Origin: Bacteroidetes bacterium HGW-Bacteroidetes-2
Lineage (GTDB): Bacteria > Bacteroidota > Bacteroidia > Flavobacteriales > Flavobacteriaceae
Reading direction: 5' to 3'
Length of the DNA stretch: 64,000 nucleotides
NCBI GenBank assembly: GCA_002842575.1
Contig: PHDJ01000011.1
Coordinates: 1-64,000 of the forward strand
Part shown: in pieces, positions 52,323 to 61,064 of the stretch
How positions within the stretch are numbered: the first letter of the stretch is position 1
How the letters are laid out: each line of letters begins with the position of its first letter
The notes under the pieces: model-generated
Database searches by the model: none
The model's input: only the letters and a program-made list of their open reading frames with translations
What the model was told of the DNA's origin: nothing
Program-made: the position numbers and the translations under genes

Positions 52323-54614
52323 GTGAAAAAAACCTTTCGTAACATTTTTAGAAACAAGTATTTTAGATGGATTTTTAGAATTATTCTGGCAATTTTTATT
52401 TTTTTATTCAGTTTCTATTTTAGTATCTATATTGGTTTATGGGGGCCAATTCCCACAAAGAAACAACTAGCCGAAATCAAACAAAGTGAAGCGTCTGAAG
52501 TGTATGCTAAAGACGGTGAATTAATGGGAAAATACTACCTTTTTGACAGACAATCTATCGTGTATGAAGATTTGCCTAAACACCTTATAGATGGTCTTGT
52601 AGCTACAGAAGACGTCCGCTTTTTTGAACACAATGGAATTGATGGACAAAGTCTATTTCGAGTATTTTTTAAAACCATTGTATTACAAAAGGCTTCTGCA
52701 GGAGGAGGCAGCACCATTACTTTACAATTAGCTAAAAATCTTTACGGTAGAAATGACAGAAGTAATGTGGGAATTGTGGTTACAAAAATTAGAGAATCTA
52801 TAATTGCCAGACGCATGGAAACTCTTTATACAAAAGAAGAAATTCTTACCTTATATTTTAACACAGTTCCCTTTAGTGATAACACTTTTGGTATAGAAAG
52901 TGCAGCGATGAAATTTTTCAATAAACATACTGCAGAATTAAGTATTGTAGAAGCAGCAACCCTTATAGGAACTTTGAAAGCATCTAATTATTACAATCCA
53001 AGGGTACATCCTGAAAGAAGCTTAAAGCGCCGTAATGTGGTTTTGACTCAGATGGAGAAATACAAATACCTCCATCCTACAATAGCCGAAGTTGCTAAAA
53101 AGGATTCTATGCGCTTAAATTACCAATATTATAGCCATAATCAAGGCATTGCCACTTATTTTAGAGAACATTTGCGAAAAGAAGTTGTACAAATTTTAGA
53201 TACCTTAAAAAAGAAAAATGGTGGGCATTATAATTTGTATCAAGATGGAATTAAAATCTATACCACAATCGATTATGAAATGCAACAATATGCTGAAAAA
53301 GCAATGTTGCAGCACATGGCAGCACTACAAAAAGACTTTGAAAAATCGTATGGAAACAAAGCCCCTTGGTTAGTGAATCAAAAATTAATCGAAGTGGAGA
53401 TGGAAAAAACGACAATATACAAATCCTTAAAAAAACAAAATTATTCTAAAAAAGATATTGTAGATTCTTTAAATGTTTCCACCAATAGACAATTTTTTAA
53501 TTATAATGAAACAATTGATTTACAGGCTAGTGTGATAGATAGTATTAAGCATTACTTAAAATTTTTAAACATGGGAATGCTCACTGTAGAGCCTGCCACA
53601 GGAGCCATAAAAACTTGGATTGGAGGGGTTGATTTTAGTAGTTTTCAATTTGATCATGTGTCACAAAGTAAACGGCAAGTGGGGTCTACATTTAAACCCA
53701 TTGTATATGCTGCAGCTCTAGAAAATGGCATGAAATATTGCACGTATTTTCCAATTCAGGAAGTTACTTATGAAGGAGATTATACACCTTCAAATTCTTC
53801 AAATCCTGAAAATGAAGACCCTTTTTTAAACTATTCACTTAAATACGCATTGAGTAATTCTGTAAATACTATTGCTGTAAAAGTATTGATGGAAACTGGC
53901 ATTGGCAATGTAATTACACAAGCTCAAAAAATGGGAATCACTACGGAACTGCCCGAAGTCACGTCCTTAGCCCTAGGTACTGCTGAGCTATCTATTTTAG
54001 AATTTGCAAAGGCATATTCAACCTTTACAAATAAAGGAATTCCCTCTAATCCTTATTTTATTACAAAAATTGAAGATAGAAATGGTAATATGCTGGCAGA
54101 ATTTAAAACAAAAAAACACACAAAAGAAGCATATTCAGAAGAAACAAGGCATTATATGTTGGACATGCTAAAAGCTACCGTAAACGAAGGAACTGCAAGT
54201 AGGATAAGAAATACCTATGGTTTGAAAAATGATATAGCTGGTAAAACCGGAACCACTCAAAATAATAAGGATGGTTGGTTTGTTGGCATTACTCCAAAAT
54301 TAACAACCATTACTTGGGTAGGTCATGATAACTATGCCATTGGCTTTAAAAACACTTTATTGGGGCAAGGTGCAAATTCTGCATTACCTATTTTTGCTAC
54401 TTTTTATCAATTATTAAATAAAGATGCTGCATTTGACATCTTTACAAATGCTAAATTTGAACCTGTTCCAAAGGATATTAGAGAGAAATTTAATTGTGAA
54501 CCCACGAAAAAAGATGGTTTTATAAAGCGATTGTTTTCGAGTTCGGAGAAAAAGAAAGCTGCAAAAAAAGAAAAAAAAGGTGGTTTTTTTTCCATTTTCA
54601 AAAAGAAAAATTAA
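52323..54614 (+). CDS. Penicillin-binding protein 1A (bifunctional transglycosylase/transpeptidase)
   Basis: A 763-residue class A PBP that polymerises and crosslinks peptidoglycan at the inner membrane. One N-terminal membrane helix (about 18-38), a GT51 domain with catalytic Glu96 in TEDVRFFEH and GGGSTITLQLAKNL (127-140), and a transpeptidase domain with STFK (Ser455, Lys458), SNS (511-513) and KTG (641-643). A Lys-rich tail ends the chain. The start is GTG. A TTACTTTG box at 52311-52318 ends only four bases before it, so the transcript may be nearly leaderless if that box is used. Confidence 0.94.
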   Translation: MKKTFRNIFRNKYFRWIFRIILAIFIFLFSFYFSIYIGLWGPIPTKKQLAEIKQSEASEVYAKDGELMGKYYLFDRQSIVYEDLPKHLIDGLVATEDVRFFEHNGIDGQSLFRVFFKTIVLQKASAGGGSTITLQLAKNLYGRNDRSNVGIVVTKIRESIIARRMETLYTKEEILTLYFNTVPFSDNTFGIESAAMKFFNKHTAELSIVEAATLIGTLKASNYYNPRVHPERSLKRRNVVLTQMEKYKYLHPTIAEVAKKDSMRLNYQYYSHNQGIATYFREHLRKEVVQILDTLKKKNGGHYNLYQDGIKIYTTIDYEMQQYAEKAMLQHMAALQKDFEKSYGNKAPWLVNQKLIEVEMEKTTIYKSLKKQNYSKKDIVDSLNVSTNRQFFNYNETIDLQASVIDSIKHYLKFLNMGMLTVEPATGAIKTWIGGVDFSSFQFDHVSQSKRQVGSTFKPIVYAAALENGMKYCTYFPIQEVTYEGDYTPSNSSNPENEDPFLNYSLKYALSNSVNTIAVKVLMETGIGNVITQAQKMGITTELPEVTSLALGTAELSILEFAKAYSTFTNKGIPSNPYFITKIEDRNGNMLAEFKTKKHTKEAYSEETRHYMLDMLKATVNEGTASRIRNTYGLKNDIAGKTGTTQNNKDGWFVGITPKLTTITWVGHDNYAIGFKNTLLGQGANSALPIFATFYQLLNKDAAFDIFTNAKFEPVPKDIREKFNCEPTKKDGFIKRLFSSSEKKKAAKKEKKGGFFSIFKKKN

Positions 54615-56116
54615 ATGCTTTTTCGTATTAGTGCACGAAGGCTTCTTTTATAATCCTCTTCTAGCCATTCCTGATAGTTTGCTGTAGATTTACTTATGCA
54701 GTAGGCATATTGTTGCACTCTAAAAGCAATTGACTCGTTTAAATGCTTTACAAGCTCAAGGGCATCATAAGCATCTTCACTGTTTTCTAAACAAATTTTA
54801 GCATGTTGTTCAATAGCCATGTCTAATGCTAATTTTGGTTTTAAACCTTTATTTTTGATTTCCTTAAAAGCTGCTTCTACGTCAAAATCAGGATTTTTTG
54901 ATTTTTTAAATTTTTTACGTAATTCTTTAGGCATTTCATAAGTAAAATAGCGTTCAATATTTTCATCAGAAATCAAATTGTCAAAATAATAATCCGGGTT
55001 TTTAAAAATACTTTGCCAATCTACTTTTTCTTCCCAAAGCCCGAAACGTGCTAGATTATTTCCCATATCCACTACGGTAAATGTCTTTTTGTTTTCCAAA
55101 ACCCTGGAGCCTCTTCCTATCATTTGGTGATATAATGTAAGCGATCTTGTGGCTCGGTTTAAAATAATGGCTTCTATATCTGGAACATCAAAACCTGTAG
55201 TAAGAATTCCAACCGAAGTTATTATGGCATCTGGAGTTTCTCTAAACCAGTCAATTATTTCTTTACGCTCCAATTCGGTATTTTTGTTGTCAAGATGTCT
55301 TATAGCATATCCTGCATTTCTAAAAGATTCATACACAAATTTAGAAGTGTTAATTCCGTTATTAAAGATTAGAGTTTTTTTGTTTTTGGCTCGTTCTTCA
55401 TAAGCATAAATCAATTTTTCTTGCATGGCATAATCTATATAAACCACTTCAGAAGATTTTACGGTATAGTCACCATTTATTCCAATGCGCAAGGCTCCTA
55501 GACCAACATCATAGGAATAGGTTGTGGCTTTTGAAAGAAATCCTTTTTCAATCAATTCAGAAATAGAATGCCCTACAATTAATTCATTGTAGGTATTTTT
55601 CATTGGCAAATTGATGTTTGAACTAAGCGGGGTTGCAGTTACTCCAAGAATATCGCACTTATTAAAATATTTAAATAATTTTCGAAAAGAATTGTAATGT
55701 GCTTCATCTACAATCACCAAACCGATATTTTTCATATCTAGTTGCTTCTCTTTCAGCCGGTTATTTAGTGTCTCTACCATCGCTACGTAGCACATATAGT
55801 CTTCCTGATTGGGAATTTCTTTAACCGTGCTGTTAATTACTTTATTTTTAACTTTAATCTCTGATAAAGTAATGGAAGTTTGTTTACTTAACTCAATACG
55901 ATGGGTTAAAATCAACACTTTTTTTTTGGTTTCCTGGATATACCGTTTAGCTATTTCAGAAAAAATAATTGTTTTTCCACCTCCGGTTGGTAGTTGGTAA
56001 AGTATGTTATAACTTTCAGGAAAGCTTTTGAAACGTTCAAATATGGTTTCTATAGCTTCCTTTTGATAGGTGTATAATTCTCTTTCAATATTTTTAACCT
56101 TTTCCTCTAAATTCAA
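54611..56116 (-). CDS. DEAD/DEAH-box superfamily II helicase
   Basis: A 501-residue helicase of the restriction-enzyme/UvrB-like SF2 type. Motif I is PTGGGKT (43-49), motif II DEAH (137-140), motif III TAT (160-162), and motif VI QMIGRGSR lies near 335-342. After about residue 400 the chain is helical, ending in a region with no recognised domain. Probably a DNA or RNA remodelling helicase; no nuclease or methylase motif was seen and no restriction gene is nearby. Its stop overlaps the convergent PBP1A stop by four bases. Confidence 0.9.
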   Translation of the reverse strand: MNLEEKVKNIERELYTYQKEAIETIFERFKSFPESYNILYQLPTGGGKTIIFSEIAKRYIQETKKKVLILTHRIELSKQTSITLSEIKVKNKVINSTVKEIPNQEDYMCYVAMVETLNNRLKEKQLDMKNIGLVIVDEAHYNSFRKLFKYFNKCDILGVTATPLSSNINLPMKNTYNELIVGHSISELIEKGFLSKATTYSYDVGLGALRIGINGDYTVKSSEVVYIDYAMQEKLIYAYEERAKNKKTLIFNNGINTSKFVYESFRNAGYAIRHLDNKNTELERKEIIDWFRETPDAIITSVGILTTGFDVPDIEAIILNRATRSLTLYHQMIGRGSRVLENKKTFTVVDMGNNLARFGLWEEKVDWQSIFKNPDYYFDNLISDENIERYFTYEMPKELRKKFKKSKNPDFDVEAAFKEIKNKGLKPKLALDMAIEQHAKICLENSEDAYDALELVKHLNESIAFRVQQYAYCISKSTANYQEWLEEDYKRSLRALIRKSI

Positions 56117-56250
56117 AATTTGCTATTTTTTAATTCAATTCTTGCAAAAATAATACCTTTAAAAGGTTATCCCACAAATTAGCGTGATTTCTTTTAAATA
56201 AAATAGGCTACACTTGATATTCTTTATGAATATTATAACATTTGCTTTAC

Positions 56251-56280
56251 TTGCAATTTACAAAACTAGCCCTATTTTTG
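56251..56280 (+). promoter_or_regulatory. Bacteroidota promoter for the VTT membrane protein
   Basis: TTG at 56251-56253 and an exact TATTTTTG at 56273-56280 are 19 bases apart. Transcription should start near 56286, giving a leader of about 25 bases before the ATG at 56312. This is the cleanest promoter in the window. Confidence 0.65.
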
Positions 56281-56311
56281 TAAAGAGTGTTAGAATATAG
56301 AATTACCCAAA

Positions 56312-56914
56312 ATGAAAAAGAAATCACGACTCCGACTATTACATCAATATTATAGCTATACAGGATTTTATGGGTTCATAGGAAGCAGTTTACTTAAAGC
56401 AATTCCTTTAATATTGCTTTTTATTGGAGGTTTACTTGCTATACATTTTTTTGTAATTGATGTTAATGTACTTTTAAACAAAATGACAGAAACTTTTCCT
56501 GCATTTGGTATATTATCGGTTTTCTTTATATCAGAATCCATTTTAGGTTTAATTCCGCCAGAAATTTTTATTGCTTGGTCCAGTAAGTCTGCAACCCCTA
56601 TATTTCATTTATCGCTTTTGGCACTATTATCTTATGCTGGTGGTGTAGTTTCTTATTTTATAGGAAAAGCCATCACTAAAATTCCTTCAGTAACTGAATA
56701 TTTAGAAGTGAAAATGGCAAAGCATATAAGAAACACAAGAAAATGGGGAGGGTTTCTTATCATTGTTGGTGCCCTTTTACCCATACCCTACTCGCTAACA
56801 ACTATGACTGCGGGTATCATAAATTATCCATTAAAAAGTTTGTTGTTTTTTGGAACCTTGCGCTTATTGCGTTTCTATATTTATGCTTTGGCAATATTCA
56901 ATATAGTTTCCTAA
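56312..56914 (+). CDS. VTT/DedA-like (YqaA family) membrane protein
   Basis: A 200-residue inner-membrane protein with about five hydrophobic segments (about 25-50, 65-90, 95-118, 145-165, 175-198). The region SESILGLIPPEIFIAW near residues 70-86 and GGFLIIVGALLPIPYSLTTMTAG near 146-168 carry the E/G/P residues typical of VTT-domain proteins related to DedA and YqaA. Such proteins act in membrane lipid transport or envelope homeostasis; some move undecaprenyl phosphate or other lipids (family knowledge). It is monocistronic here. Confidence 0.82.
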   Translation: MKKKSRLRLLHQYYSYTGFYGFIGSSLLKAIPLILLFIGGLLAIHFFVIDVNVLLNKMTETFPAFGILSVFFISESILGLIPPEIFIAWSSKSATPIFHLSLLALLSYAGGVVSYFIGKAITKIPSVTEYLEVKMAKHIRNTRKWGGFLIIVGALLPIPYSLTTMTAGIINYPLKSLLFFGTLRLLRFYIYALAIFNIVS

Positions 56915-56953
56915 AAAATAGTCTTCTTCCCAATTTTTTAAACAACCATAGTT

Positions 56954-56987
56954 TTGTTAAATATTTGTTAAATAGTACTTTGTTAAA
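56954..56987 (+). repeat. Three direct repeats of TTGTTAAA
   Basis: TTGTTAAA occurs at 56954-56961, 56965-56972 and 56980-56987, each preceded by at least one T. They lie 20-53 bases upstream of a -7 box (57007) and may be a regulator-binding array, or include the -33 element. No further copies were noticed nearby. Confidence 0.5.
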
Positions 56988-57006
56988 CATAGTACTGTAA
57001 CAAATA

Positions 57007-57014
57007 TAATTTTG
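57007..57014 (+). promoter_or_regulatory. -7 box (TAATTTTG) of a small transcription unit
   Basis: An exact TAnnTTTG match, 39 bases before the ATG at 57054. TTTG at 56979-56982 is 24 bases upstream, longer than usual, and overlaps the third TTGTTAAA repeat. Confidence 0.5.
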
Positions 57015-57053
57015 TGTCGTCTTCTTAGTAAATCAATCATAAATCAAAAAGCG

Positions 57054-57185
57054 ATGACAACCATGAAAAGAATTTTCGAACCAGTTAGTGAAAAAAGGGA
57101 TAACCAACTATTAAACAAACGTGTCTTTTTAGAATTCTGCAGCAAAAGAGATATTTGGAATGGGCGAAGAAGGTTTGGGTGCTAA
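57054..57185 (+). CDS. Possible 43-residue peptide, or small RNA, in its own transcription unit
   Basis: An ATG at 57054 opens 43 residues, beginning MTTMKRIFEPVSEKRDN and ending in a basic NGRRRFGC tail. It lies between a -7 box and a strong terminator, so a transcript of about 230 bases is likely. The second frame contains SAAKEIFGMGEEGLGANYNQ up to a stop at 57196-57198, which also looks protein-like, so a frameshift near 57135 may have split an original longer frame. I cannot tell whether the product is a peptide or a non-coding RNA. No family recognised. Confidence 0.35.
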   Translation: MTTMKRIFEPVSEKRDNQLLNKRVFLEFCSKRDIWNGRRRFGC

Positions 57186-57241
57186 TTACAACCAATAACA
57201 AAACGCAAAAAAAAGATTTTGAATTAGCCTTTAAAAATCTT

Positions 57242-57272
57242 AAACCCAGTACAAATGTGTACTGGGTTTTCT
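57242..57272 (+). terminator. Rho-independent terminator of the small unit
   Basis: A perfect 12-bp stem (57242-57253 with 57258-57269) with a four-base loop, followed by TCTTATTT. It lies just before the stop of the convergent SDR gene, whose strand has the complementary AAA tract, so it may serve both. Confidence 0.75.
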
Positions 57273-57275
57273 TAT

Positions 57276-58001
57276 TTAATTTGAAGGAGGAACCGAAGGT
57301 CTAACCTCTATTTTGCTAGGTAATGTTCTTGGGTTCATTCGCAATAAATCTACCACCATGGAACCTATGTCTTCTTTCTGAATTTTCCAATCATCGTTAC
57401 TATCTGGTACATGATTATTAAAATTAGTAGCTACAGAACCAGGCATAATTGTGGTGACTTTTATTTCATACTTTCGCAAATCCAGCATTACAGCTTGTGT
57501 AAAACCGGTAACGCCAAACTTACTAGCATTATATGCTGCACCACCTGCAAAAAAGTTTGCTCCAGCAAGACTGGAAACAGTGATTACATATCCTTTGGTT
57601 TTTTTTAATTCTTCAACACTTGCTTTAATGCTGTAAAAAACACCAGTTAAATTGGTGTCTATCGTTTCATTCCATTGTTCAATGGTAAATTCATCTATTG
57701 GAGCAAAATACCCTAAACCGGCATTTGCAACTAAAATGTCTAATTTACCAAATTTTTCTACTACTTCTTTTACTGCATTTTCCTGACTTTTAAAATTTTT
57801 TACATCTGCTTTTATTCCAATAACTTTTGCTTTGCCTTTGCATAATTCTTTTAGTTTTTTTACTGCTTCGTTTACAGATTCTTTGGTTCTGCTTGTGATG
57901 GCTACATGAACACCTTGCCACATAAGTGCTTCGGCTATTCCAAAACCTATTCCTTTTGATCCTCCTGTAATTAAAGCCACTTTGTTTTCTAAAAATTGCA
58001 T
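57276..58001 (-). CDS. Short-chain dehydrogenase/reductase (FabG-like)
   Basis: A 241-residue classical SDR, NAD(P)H-dependent. The cofactor motif GGSKGIG is at 13-19, NAG at 93-95, the catalytic Ser at 143/144 in TVSSLAG, and YNASK gives Tyr157 and Lys161. It is close to 3-ketoacyl-ACP reductases but also to many SDRs of unknown substrate, and no fatty-acid genes adjoin it. The C-terminal end is PPSN. Monocistronic by position. Confidence 0.9.
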   Translation of the reverse strand: MQFLENKVALITGGSKGIGFGIAEALMWQGVHVAITSRTKESVNEAVKKLKELCKGKAKVIGIKADVKNFKSQENAVKEVVEKFGKLDILVANAGLGYFAPIDEFTIEQWNETIDTNLTGVFYSIKASVEELKKTKGYVITVSSLAGANFFAGGAAYNASKFGVTGFTQAVMLDLRKYEIKVTTIMPGSVATNFNNHVPDSNDDWKIQKEDIGSMVVDLLRMNPRTLPSKIEVRPSVPPSN

Positions 58002-58118
58002 ATCTATTTGTTTTTATTTAAAAATCTAAGCTAAGAAAAAGGAAACACTTTTAAAAGGGTTTCTATATAAATTAATGTTACTTTTTATTTCTTTAACTTT
58101 ATCAAAAAAATATAATAT

Positions 58119-58733
58119 ATGCGAGGTTTTAAAAATTTTCTTCCTTATTTCATTTTTCTATTTTGCCTCACTTCTTTTTTAAAGAAATCCGAAAATTTAG
58201 TTGCTATAGACTCCTACTCTTCTACTTTTTTTTTGGATATAAGATATGCTACCACTAATAATTTTTTAAAAGAAAAACTATACGATTGTAGTCTTTGTTT
58301 ATTGTTGCCTGAAGTTGCAGAAGCATTAAATAATGCTAACTATTATTTTTGTGATCGTGGCTATGTCATAACACTATTTGATTGTTACCGTCCGCTTTCG
58401 GTACAAAAAAAAATGTGGGCAAAAGTACCCAATCCTATTTATGTAGCAGATCCAGCAATTGGCTCTGTTCACAATCGGGGTGCTGCACTAGATTTGACTT
58501 TGCGAACTCTTAACGGAGAATACATAGATATGGGAACAGACCATGATTTTTTTGGCAGAGAAGCACATATTGATAACTTTAACCTAGCAGATGAGATTTT
58601 AACTAATAGAAAAATACTTCAGGATGGCATGAAAAGCTTTGGGTTTGCTACCATACAATCGGAATGGTGGCATTTTAATTTTATAAAGAAAAATGGAGCA
58701 CCTGTTTTAAATATTCCTTTTCCATGTAATTAG
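58119..58733 (+). CDS. D-alanyl-D-alanine dipeptidase (VanX/DdpX-like)
   Basis: A 204-residue zinc peptidase of the M15D type that splits D-Ala-D-Ala. Signal or anchor sequence at about 8-20, suggesting export. Active-site residues are present: Arg91 (FDCYRP), zinc ligands His118 and Asp125 in SVHNRGAALDLTL, Glu182 and zinc ligand His185 in EWWHF. It is probably used for peptidoglycan recycling or turnover rather than vancomycin resistance, since no vanHA or sensor genes are near. A TAACTTTA box lies 18 bases upstream. Confidence 0.9.
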   Translation: MRGFKNFLPYFIFLFCLTSFLKKSENLVAIDSYSSTFFLDIRYATTNNFLKEKLYDCSLCLLLPEVAEALNNANYYFCDRGYVITLFDCYRPLSVQKKMWAKVPNPIYVADPAIGSVHNRGAALDLTLRTLNGEYIDMGTDHDFFGREAHIDNFNLADEILTNRKILQDGMKSFGFATIQSEWWHFNFIKKNGAPVLNIPFPCN

Positions 58734-58807
58734 GATAATAGAAATTTGGACAAAATCTTAATAAAAAATCAATAGCGTTATGTTTCGTATTTAACTCTCA
58801 TTATATC

Positions 58808-58815
58808 TACCTTTG
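58808..58815 (+). promoter_or_regulatory. -7 box (TACCTTTG) before the DUF3817 gene
   Basis: An exact TAnnTTTG match 24 bases before the ATG at 58839. A TTTC at 58783-58786 could be a weak -33 element at 21 bases. It should drive the DUF3817 and mscS genes together. Confidence 0.5.
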
Positions 58816-58838
58816 CAAAAATTTTACTATATATTAAG

Positions 58839-59114
58839 ATGATAAAAACATTTAGAATTATTGCACTTTTAGAAGGAATTTCACTTTTAGTATTACTTTT
58901 TATTGCCATGCCTTTGAAATATATTTGGGATGCGCCGCAAATGGTAAGCACAGTAGGAATGGCCCACGGGGTTCTTTTTTTAATGTATATCGTGTTTGCA
59001 ATAATGGTTTATTCCGAACTAAAATGGGTAATGAAAACACTAGCTATTGTAATGCTTGCTTCCATAATCCCTTTTGGAACTTTTTATGTTGAAAAAAAAT
59101 ATATAACTGTGTAA
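58839..59114 (+). CDS. DUF3817 family membrane protein
   Basis: A 91-residue protein with three hydrophobic helices (about 4-26, 40-60, 66-84). The start IKTFRIIALLEGISLLVLLFIAMPLKY and AHGVLFLMYIV fit DUF3817. Function of the family is not established. It ends three bases before the mscS-like ATG, so they are in one operon. Confidence 0.88.
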   Translation: MIKTFRIIALLEGISLLVLLFIAMPLKYIWDAPQMVSTVGMAHGVLFLMYIVFAIMVYSELKWVMKTLAIVMLASIIPFGTFYVEKKYITV

Positions 59115-59117
59115 GCT

Positions 59118-60437
59118 ATGTTTTTAAATGTAAATTTAAAAGAAATCAGTTGTTTGCTTGAAAATTATCTTTTAGAGCAAGGTATGCGTCCCTTTTGGGC
59201 TAGTAGCTTGAACTTAATGGTCAATATTTTTATTTTAGGAACAATTGCTTACTTCTTTGATAGGGTTTTAAGAAAAATTATTGTCGAGTCCTTTAAAGCA
59301 TTTTCATTAAAAACAAAAACCACGTTTGATGATTTTCTAGTAGAAAGTAATTTCCCAAGATACATTGCTCATATAATTCCTCTACTCCTTTTAAAGAATA
59401 TATTTCCAGTAGTTTTTGACGGTTTTCCAATGATTCTGAATGTATTCATGACCATAACCACCATTTATGGCATTATCCTTATTGTAAAAATTATTAGAAG
59501 TGTTTTACGCTCATCAAAAAAATATCTGCGCACTCTTGAAAGCTATAGCGATAAGCCTTTAGATAGTTATATGCAAGTAATGATGATTTTTTTATGGGGA
59601 ATCGCCATATTTTTTGTGGTATATGAAATCACCGGTAAAGACATCTTAAGTTTTGCTACTCTTGGAGCTGCATCGGCTGTTATTCTTTTAATATTTAAAG
59701 ATACCATCTTAGGTTTTGTGGCTTCTATTCAGGTTTCTGTAAATGATATTGTTCGAATTGGCGATTGGATAACGTTTAGCAAATATGGTGCTGATGGTTA
59801 TGTAACCGACATAAATCTTGCCACAGTAAGAGTCCAAAATTGGGATAACACCTACACCACTATTCCCACCTACAGCTTAATTTCAGATTCTTTTCAAAAC
59901 TGGCGGGGTATGCAGGAGTCTGCCGGCAGAAGAATTAAAAGAGCTATTTTTATCAAACAATCTTCCATCCAGTTTTTAACTCCCGAAATGATTGAAAAGT
60001 ATAAAAAAATTGAATTAGTTAGGCCTTACATAGAACACCGTCAAAAAGAAATTACAAAACATAATGAAAAAATTAATGCCGATAAATCGGTTTTAATAAA
60101 TGGAAGAAACCAAACCAATTTTGGCGTTTTTAGAAAGTTTGTTGACGCTTCAATTAATGAAAACTCAGCTATCAATAAAGAACTTTTTTTAATGGTTCGT
60201 CAACTCCATCCTACTTCAAAAGGAATTCCATTAGAAATATTTTGTTTTAGCAATGATAAAAGATGGCAAAATTATGAAGCTATCATGGCAGATATTTTTG
60301 ATCACGTAATCGCTTCTGTTCCTTATTTTGATTTAGAATTATTTGAAGACCCAACCGGAAATGATATAAAAGCTTTAGTAAATTTAAATCAACCAAAAAT
60401 AAGTACTACTACAAGCCCACCAAATTCTGCTTCATAA
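59118..60437 (+). CDS. MscS family mechanosensitive channel
   Basis: A 439-residue inner-membrane channel expected to open on membrane tension at hypo-osmotic shock. There are about four or five helices in the first 200 residues. The conserved pore-lining and upper-beta region is present: ATLGAASAVILLIFKDTILGFVASIQV near 178-204 and NDIVRIGDWITFSKYGADGYVTDINLATVRVQNWDNT near 206-242 (one block without a break). A charged C-terminal extension (about 300-439) is longer than in E. coli MscS. It follows DUF3817 by three bases; a hairpin with T run follows the stop. Confidence 0.9.
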   Translation: MFLNVNLKEISCLLENYLLEQGMRPFWASSLNLMVNIFILGTIAYFFDRVLRKIIVESFKAFSLKTKTTFDDFLVESNFPRYIAHIIPLLLLKNIFPVVFDGFPMILNVFMTITTIYGIILIVKIIRSVLRSSKKYLRTLESYSDKPLDSYMQVMMIFLWGIAIFFVVYEITGKDILSFATLGAASAVILLIFKDTILGFVASIQVSVNDIVRIGDWITFSKYGADGYVTDINLATVRVQNWDNTYTTIPTYSLISDSFQNWRGMQESAGRRIKRAIFIKQSSIQFLTPEMIEKYKKIELVRPYIEHRQKEITKHNEKINADKSVLINGRNQTNFGVFRKFVDASINENSAINKELFLMVRQLHPTSKGIPLEIFCFSNDKRWQNYEAIMADIFDHVIASVPYFDLELFEDPTGNDIKALVNLNQPKISTTTSPPNSAS

Positions 60438-60442
60438 AATTT

Positions 60443-60480
60443 CATAAAAACAGCTTTAATTTGTTTTTATGTTTTTATTT
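60443..60480 (+). terminator. Rho-independent terminator after the mscS-like gene
   Basis: CATAAAAAC (60443-60451) pairs with GTTTTTATG (60463-60471) around an 11-base loop and is followed by TTTTTATTT. It lies five bases after the stop. The stem is AT-rich. Confidence 0.55.
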
Positions 60481-60577
60481 CTGCCACCCTAATGCCATGT
60501 ATTGCTTCTAAAAAAAGGTGGCCTAGAGGTTTTTTTACTTTCCATATATTACCGTTAACATTTTTAGCCTTGTTGCA

Positions 60578-61064
60578 ATGGTTAATGTTCAACTACCCAA
60601 TTTATCTTAGATAAAGTTATATTGTTTACATCTAATGCCTCCAAGTCTATCTGAAAATGAAAAATCTTTAGTCAGAGATGCAGAATTACTAACAGTTACC
60701 AAAAAAAATCGCTAATCTGGAGTATATGGTAATTGTTCTTGTTGATTTAAATAATGTATCTGGGTTGCATACCACAAGAATATTTTAAAGAATATGCTGG
60801 CTTATAGACCCGAGAATTGGAGGTGGATTTTTTTAATACTTTTCACGCTAAATATTTAATTTTTAGATGGCCGTTAAATCATTTGTTTGTAACAAATGAC
60901 TTTCAAATTTCTGAATTAAAACGATTAAAAACTATCGGCTTTGACCATTTCCCCCATTTTTTTGTAGAAAAATGCCACAATTGCCATATAGAAAAAACAA
61001 CGCTCCTGAAAATGATTCTATGGATACTAAAATGAAGGTACTTAATACTATAAATGATGGTTAA
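60578..61064 (+). pseudogene. Decayed endonuclease/exonuclease/phosphatase (EEP) family gene
   Basis: The C-terminal half of an EEP protein can be followed across several frames. Frame A: VQLPNLS-stop-IKLYCLHLMPPSLSENEKS and VRDAELLTVTKK. Shifted: KIANLEYMVIVLVDLNNVSG, the degraded catalytic GDLND strand. Shifted again: DPRIGGGF, then NTFHAKYLIFRWPLNHLF and ELKRLKTIGFDHFPHF, the GSDHFP region with Gly-Phe instead of Gly-Ser. A last shift gives MPQLPYRKNNAPENDSM to a TAA at 61062. At least three frameshifts and a stop make it non-functional. Upstream of 60578 I see no clear continuation. The 72-codon open frame at 60817-61035 is part of this remnant. Confidence 0.8.

Noticed and set aside
60817-61035. 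72-codon open frame on the + strand
   Set aside because: It begins with TTG in the middle of a decayed EEP-family gene and continues it out of frame; treated as part of the pseudogene.
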